NCBI GenBank assembly: GCA_964613055.1
Contig: CAZTGD010000006.1
Coordinates: 9,078 to 73,077 of the forward strand
Source of the DNA: JAXGMQ01 sp964613055
Lineage (GTDB): Bacteria > Caldisericota > Caldisericia > JAAYUI01
Direction of reading: 5' to 3'
DNA: 64,000 nt
In this document: in pieces, positions 61,507 to 64,000 of the stretch
How the letters are laid out: every line of letters begins with the position of its first letter
Numbering within the stretch: position 1 is the stretch's first letter
The notes under the pieces: model-generated
Told to the model about the DNA's origin: nothing
What the model saw: only the letters and a program-made list of their open reading frames with translations
Database searches by the model: none
Translations under genes and position numbers: made by a program

Positions 61507-62478
61507 ATGAAGGTACACTTTCACGACAAACCAGACACGCCAGAGCTGAAGACTTTGAAAGAGGCTTTAAATGAAGGCATTAAACTGACTTTTGGTCCTG
61601 ATATCCCTCAACCTGCTGAATACGATATACTGGTACACGGCACCCCAACCGAAGAGCAGATTGAGGCTTCCCCAAATCTGAAGGCTTTGATTATTCCATA
61701 CGCTGGACTGTCCAGACGGACTCGAAGGATAATGTTGGGATACCCTGACATCGCTGTTTACAACATACACCACAACGCCTCAGCATCCGCTGAGATGGCT
61801 TTGGCTTTGCTTTTCTCTGCGACAAAGAACATAGTGCCATTCGATTCGAGATTGAGAAAGGGTGATTGGACACCAAGGTATGATGATAGATGTTCTATAC
61901 TTCTTGAGGGAAAAAATGCACTGATTCTCGGTTTTGGATCTATTGGCAAAAACGTAACAAGGGTTCTGTCAGCAATCGGGATGAAAGTTACAGCGATCAA
62001 TCGCAACGGTAAAAAGGATATAAATGGAGAGATAGATGTTTTCCCGGTATCACAACTGCATGAACATCTCCCATCAGCTAATGTTCTAATGGTAACAATC
62101 CCCTACAGCCCTGAGACTGAGGACATGATAAACTCAACAGAACTGTCTCTTATGCCAAGGGATTCACTGCTTGTAAACGTCAGCAGGGGTCCGGTTGTTA
62201 ATGAGAAAGCGCTCTACCAAGCTCTTAAAACTCGACATCTATTTGGAGTCGGACTTGACGTTTGGTACAACTATCCAAAATCAAAGGATTTGATTCAGAA
62301 TACTTACCCATCCGATTTCCCATTTCATGAGCTGGACAACGTGGTGATGAGTCCCCACCGGGCAGGCAGGGTCTTTGAGAAGGAGCATCACAGAATGAGC
62401 CATGTGGTTGAGGTGATAAATAATCTGGCTATGGGTTTGGAACCAAGAACTCGTGTTGATTTGGAACGCGGATACTGA
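61507..62478 (+). CDS. D-isomer-specific 2-hydroxyacid dehydrogenase
   Basis: A 323-residue NAD-dependent dehydrogenase. The dinucleotide fold has GFGSIG (about residues 141-146), the catalytic Arg is in NVSRGPVVNE, and the His in SPHRAG. The acidic residue after the second strand of the fold is replaced by N-R-N, so NADP preference is possible. Substrate unknown. Convergent with the CDF gene three bases downstream. Confidence 0.92.
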   Translation: MKVHFHDKPDTPELKTLKEALNEGIKLTFGPDIPQPAEYDILVHGTPTEEQIEASPNLKALIIPYAGLSRRTRRIMLGYPDIAVYNIHHNASASAEMALALLFSATKNIVPFDSRLRKGDWTPRYDDRCSILLEGKNALILGFGSIGKNVTRVLSAIGMKVTAINRNGKKDINGEIDVFPVSQLHEHLPSANVLMVTIPYSPETEDMINSTELSLMPRDSLLVNVSRGPVVNEKALYQALKTRHLFGVGLDVWYNYPKSKDLIQNTYPSDFPFHELDNVVMSPHRAGRVFEKEHHRMSHVVEVINNLAMGLEPRTRVDLERGY

Positions 62479-62481
62479 CCG

Positions 62482-63360
62482 TCAATCACCACTATGTGGT
62501 TCTACGATTATTGACACATCTTCCAACTCTTTCATTTCATCCAACAACTTTATTTTAGCAGAAATAGCCAACCGGTCAGCGGATTCAACAGAAACCTTCG
62601 AATCTATCTCTATCTTCATGTCTGCAATCAATGAAGAGCCGATATAACGCGTTCTGATGTTATTTATTCTCCTGATTCCAGACACTGAAAGAGTTATTGA
62701 CTCAATATTATTAATTATCTTCTTGTCTGCCCCCGTATCAACGAGTTGTGTGAATGCGGGTTTGATGATGTCGTAGCAGGTCTTGAATATAAACACCGAT
62801 ACAAGCAGAACACCCACAGAGTCAATCCACCACAGGTTTGGGAAAACAGAGGAGAGATAGATTGCACCAGCGACCGGAATGGAGCTTATGGAATCTGTTC
62901 GATGATGCCATGCATTCGCCTTTAATGCCATAGAATCAGTCTGTTTGGATACCCTTATCGTGTAATGAAAAAGCAACTCCTTTAACACAATCGAAGTTAA
63001 AGCGACCCAGAAAACCCAGAAATGAACAGGAGTATGCTGGTCTGCAAACAGGTTGCACATCGCATCAGCAGACAGTTGAATGGCTGTGAATCCGAGTATT
63101 ATCCCTATCCCAAATGATATCGCAGTCTCTATCCTTCCATGTCCATAGGCATGGTTTTCATCCGGTGGGTTGTGCCAGAATCTTGATCCTATGAGTACGG
63201 CTATATCTGTTGTGACATCTGTTGCTGAGTGAACACCGTCTGCAACAAGCGCAGAACTGCCGCCAAATATTCCAGCAAGAATTTTAAAGACAAACAATGC
63301 CAAATTAGCTATCAATCCGACTAGGATGTTTATCTTTTCACTCTTTTGTTTATTGATCAC
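62482..63360 (-). CDS. cation diffusion facilitator (CDF) transporter
   Basis: A 292-residue divalent metal efflux protein. Six helices in residues about 10-205 carry the metal site DGVHSATDVTTD and, after the second helix, HAYGHGRIE. Another HHRTDSISS-type site lies in helix 5. The cytoplasmic domain (about 210-292) has the family's ferredoxin-like fold. Start GTG at 63360, with a weak purine-rich site upstream. Typical substrates are Zn, Fe, Mn or Co; not resolved here. Confidence 0.93.
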   Translation of the reverse strand: MINKQKSEKINILVGLIANLALFVFKILAGIFGGSSALVADGVHSATDVTTDIAVLIGSRFWHNPPDENHAYGHGRIETAISFGIGIILGFTAIQLSADAMCNLFADQHTPVHFWVFWVALTSIVLKELLFHYTIRVSKQTDSMALKANAWHHRTDSISSIPVAGAIYLSSVFPNLWWIDSVGVLLVSVFIFKTCYDIIKPAFTQLVDTGADKKIINNIESITLSVSGIRRINNIRTRYIGSSLIADMKIEIDSKVSVESADRLAISAKIKLLDEMKELEDVSIIVEPHSGD

Positions 63361-63668
63361 AGCTGTTTTCTTTCAATTCGATCCAGTAGAAACATATGCT
63401 ATAAAATTATAGAAACCATGACTCTCTGTACTAGTAAATGTACGTTTATAAATACTAAATATTTTTTGTTCTTCACCAAATAAGATATTTCAATATATGT
63501 ATTCTTGTCCTTAATAACTATTGTATAGTGTATTTATCTCACCTTAGTTATAAATCATTTTATTCGAAAAGTTGTATTATGGGTATCAGTTATATCATTT
63601 TACTGACAGACTAGGCGCGACTATTATTCACACCTAGTCTGTATCTTTAAAAATTTATTTAAGATTAT
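63361..63668. other. AT-rich intergenic region with one hairpin
   Basis: About 300 bases with no ORF or RNA gene that I can support. A perfect 10-bp hairpin, ACAGACTAGG/CCTAGTCTGT (63606-63642), lies just after the truncated CDS that begins beyond the window, and may be its terminator, although no strong U tract follows. Confidence 0.55.
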
Positions 63669-64000
63669 TTAGCCAACACCACATGGACATGATATTTGTA
63701 TCATCTCAGTTGGTACTAAACCTTTACTGTGATCTGTTGGATCAACCCAATCACCCCATATTCTGTAACAGGTTTGCGCTTTAACTTCTGATGGATTTGG
63801 TGTATTGCTACCAGTAAGATCCAACCACCAGTTATCAATTATCTCACCTGTTTCTTCATTGATTGATTCAACCGCGGCAGAATTTCCATCTCTGCTCAGA
63901 AACTTAATTGTTGAACACCATGCTCCTGTTTCTGCATTATTCCCTCCGCCACAGCAATCCTTGGGTCTAAGCTCTGTTACATCAAACTCTGACCAGGGTG
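63669..64000 (-). CDS. partial, cysteine-containing protein (5' end beyond the window)
   Basis: Frame open from the window edge to TAA at 63671-63669, about 110 residues. It contains PKDCCGGGNN, AWCSTIKF, NWWLDL, CYRIWGDWVD and ends SCPCGVG, so it has about seven cysteines and many tryptophans, typical of an exported disulfide-rich protein. No family recognised. Coding potential is supported by the length of the open frame and amino-acid composition. Confidence 0.55.
   Translation of the reverse strand, partial: PWSEFDVTELRPKDCCGGGNNAETGAWCSTIKFLSRDGNSAAVESINEETGEIIDNWWLDLTGSNTPNPSEVKAQTCYRIWGDWVDPTDHSKGLVPTEMIQISCPCGVG

Overview
The window is a gene-dense, moderately AT-rich bacterial chromosome segment. 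It has AGGAGG-type ribosome binding sites, sigma-70-like promoters, many lipobox signal peptides, one tRNA-Tyr, and tightly packed or overlapping operons. I cannot name the phylum. A twin MinD-ferredoxin ATPase/NifX-like/DUF5320 cluster, split PurS/PurQ, an archaeal-type AspRS, a butyrate-kinase-like protein and many unrecognised lipoproteins suggest an anaerobe from a poorly sampled lineage. No rRNA, CRISPR array, prophage or transposase gene was seen.

Layout. 1-885: small uncertain ORFs. 886-3246 (minus): Orp-like iron-sulfur ATPase cluster. 3437-11782 (plus): aspS, miaB, a methionine gamma-lyase-like gene, yjbQ, tsaB, tsaD, then a response regulator and histidine kinase. 11794-19464 (minus): a run of seven lipoproteins sharing one repeated module, followed downstream by a PEGA lipoprotein; another family member lies beyond an ornithine-aminotransferase-like gene. 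21567-28699 (minus): purA-purB-purC-purS-purQ-BON protein-argS-STAS-like gene, read as one operon from a promoter before purA. 29352-30196: XRE regulator with operator palindromes and a decayed ImmA/IrrE partner. 30193-36605: CPA-type antiporter, two membrane proteins, two more family lipoproteins, a degenerate butyrate-kinase-like protein and a P-loop ATPase. 36650-44844: lipoproteins, a methyltransferase, a large secreted protein, tRNA-Tyr and metK. 44912-53508 (minus): secreted GH2 glycosidase, an HD-GYP/receiver module, DUF4349 protein and miaA. 54008-60120 (plus): modular secreted protein and a large type IIG-like restriction-modification gene. 60214-64000: DUF5666-like exported protein, His-motif lipoprotein, 2-hydroxyacid dehydrogenase, CDF transporter and a truncated cysteine-containing ORF.

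The most unusual locus is the restriction-modification gene at 56157-60120. A DUF559 (Vsr-like) endonuclease domain, bounded by palindromic GC-rich repeats, is inserted in frame in the middle of the enzyme (58116-58670) and has no start codon of its own. The leading direct repeats on its two sides are exactly 504 bp apart, so recombination between them would remove it without changing the frame. A third, fuller copy of the repeat near the 3' end (59509-59612) folds on paper into a cloverleaf of four hairpins. It carries a G7 tract where the hairpin expects G6, and that one base shifts the C-terminal part of the enzyme into another frame. This looks like a repeat-associated nuclease element living inside a coding sequence, with a possible on/off switch.

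Other points: the expanded modular lipoprotein family, a gene with no usual start codon (21567-21977), an ArgRS whose HIGH signature reads TVAN, and several one-base or one-codon interruptions that may be pseudogenes, recoding or sequence errors.
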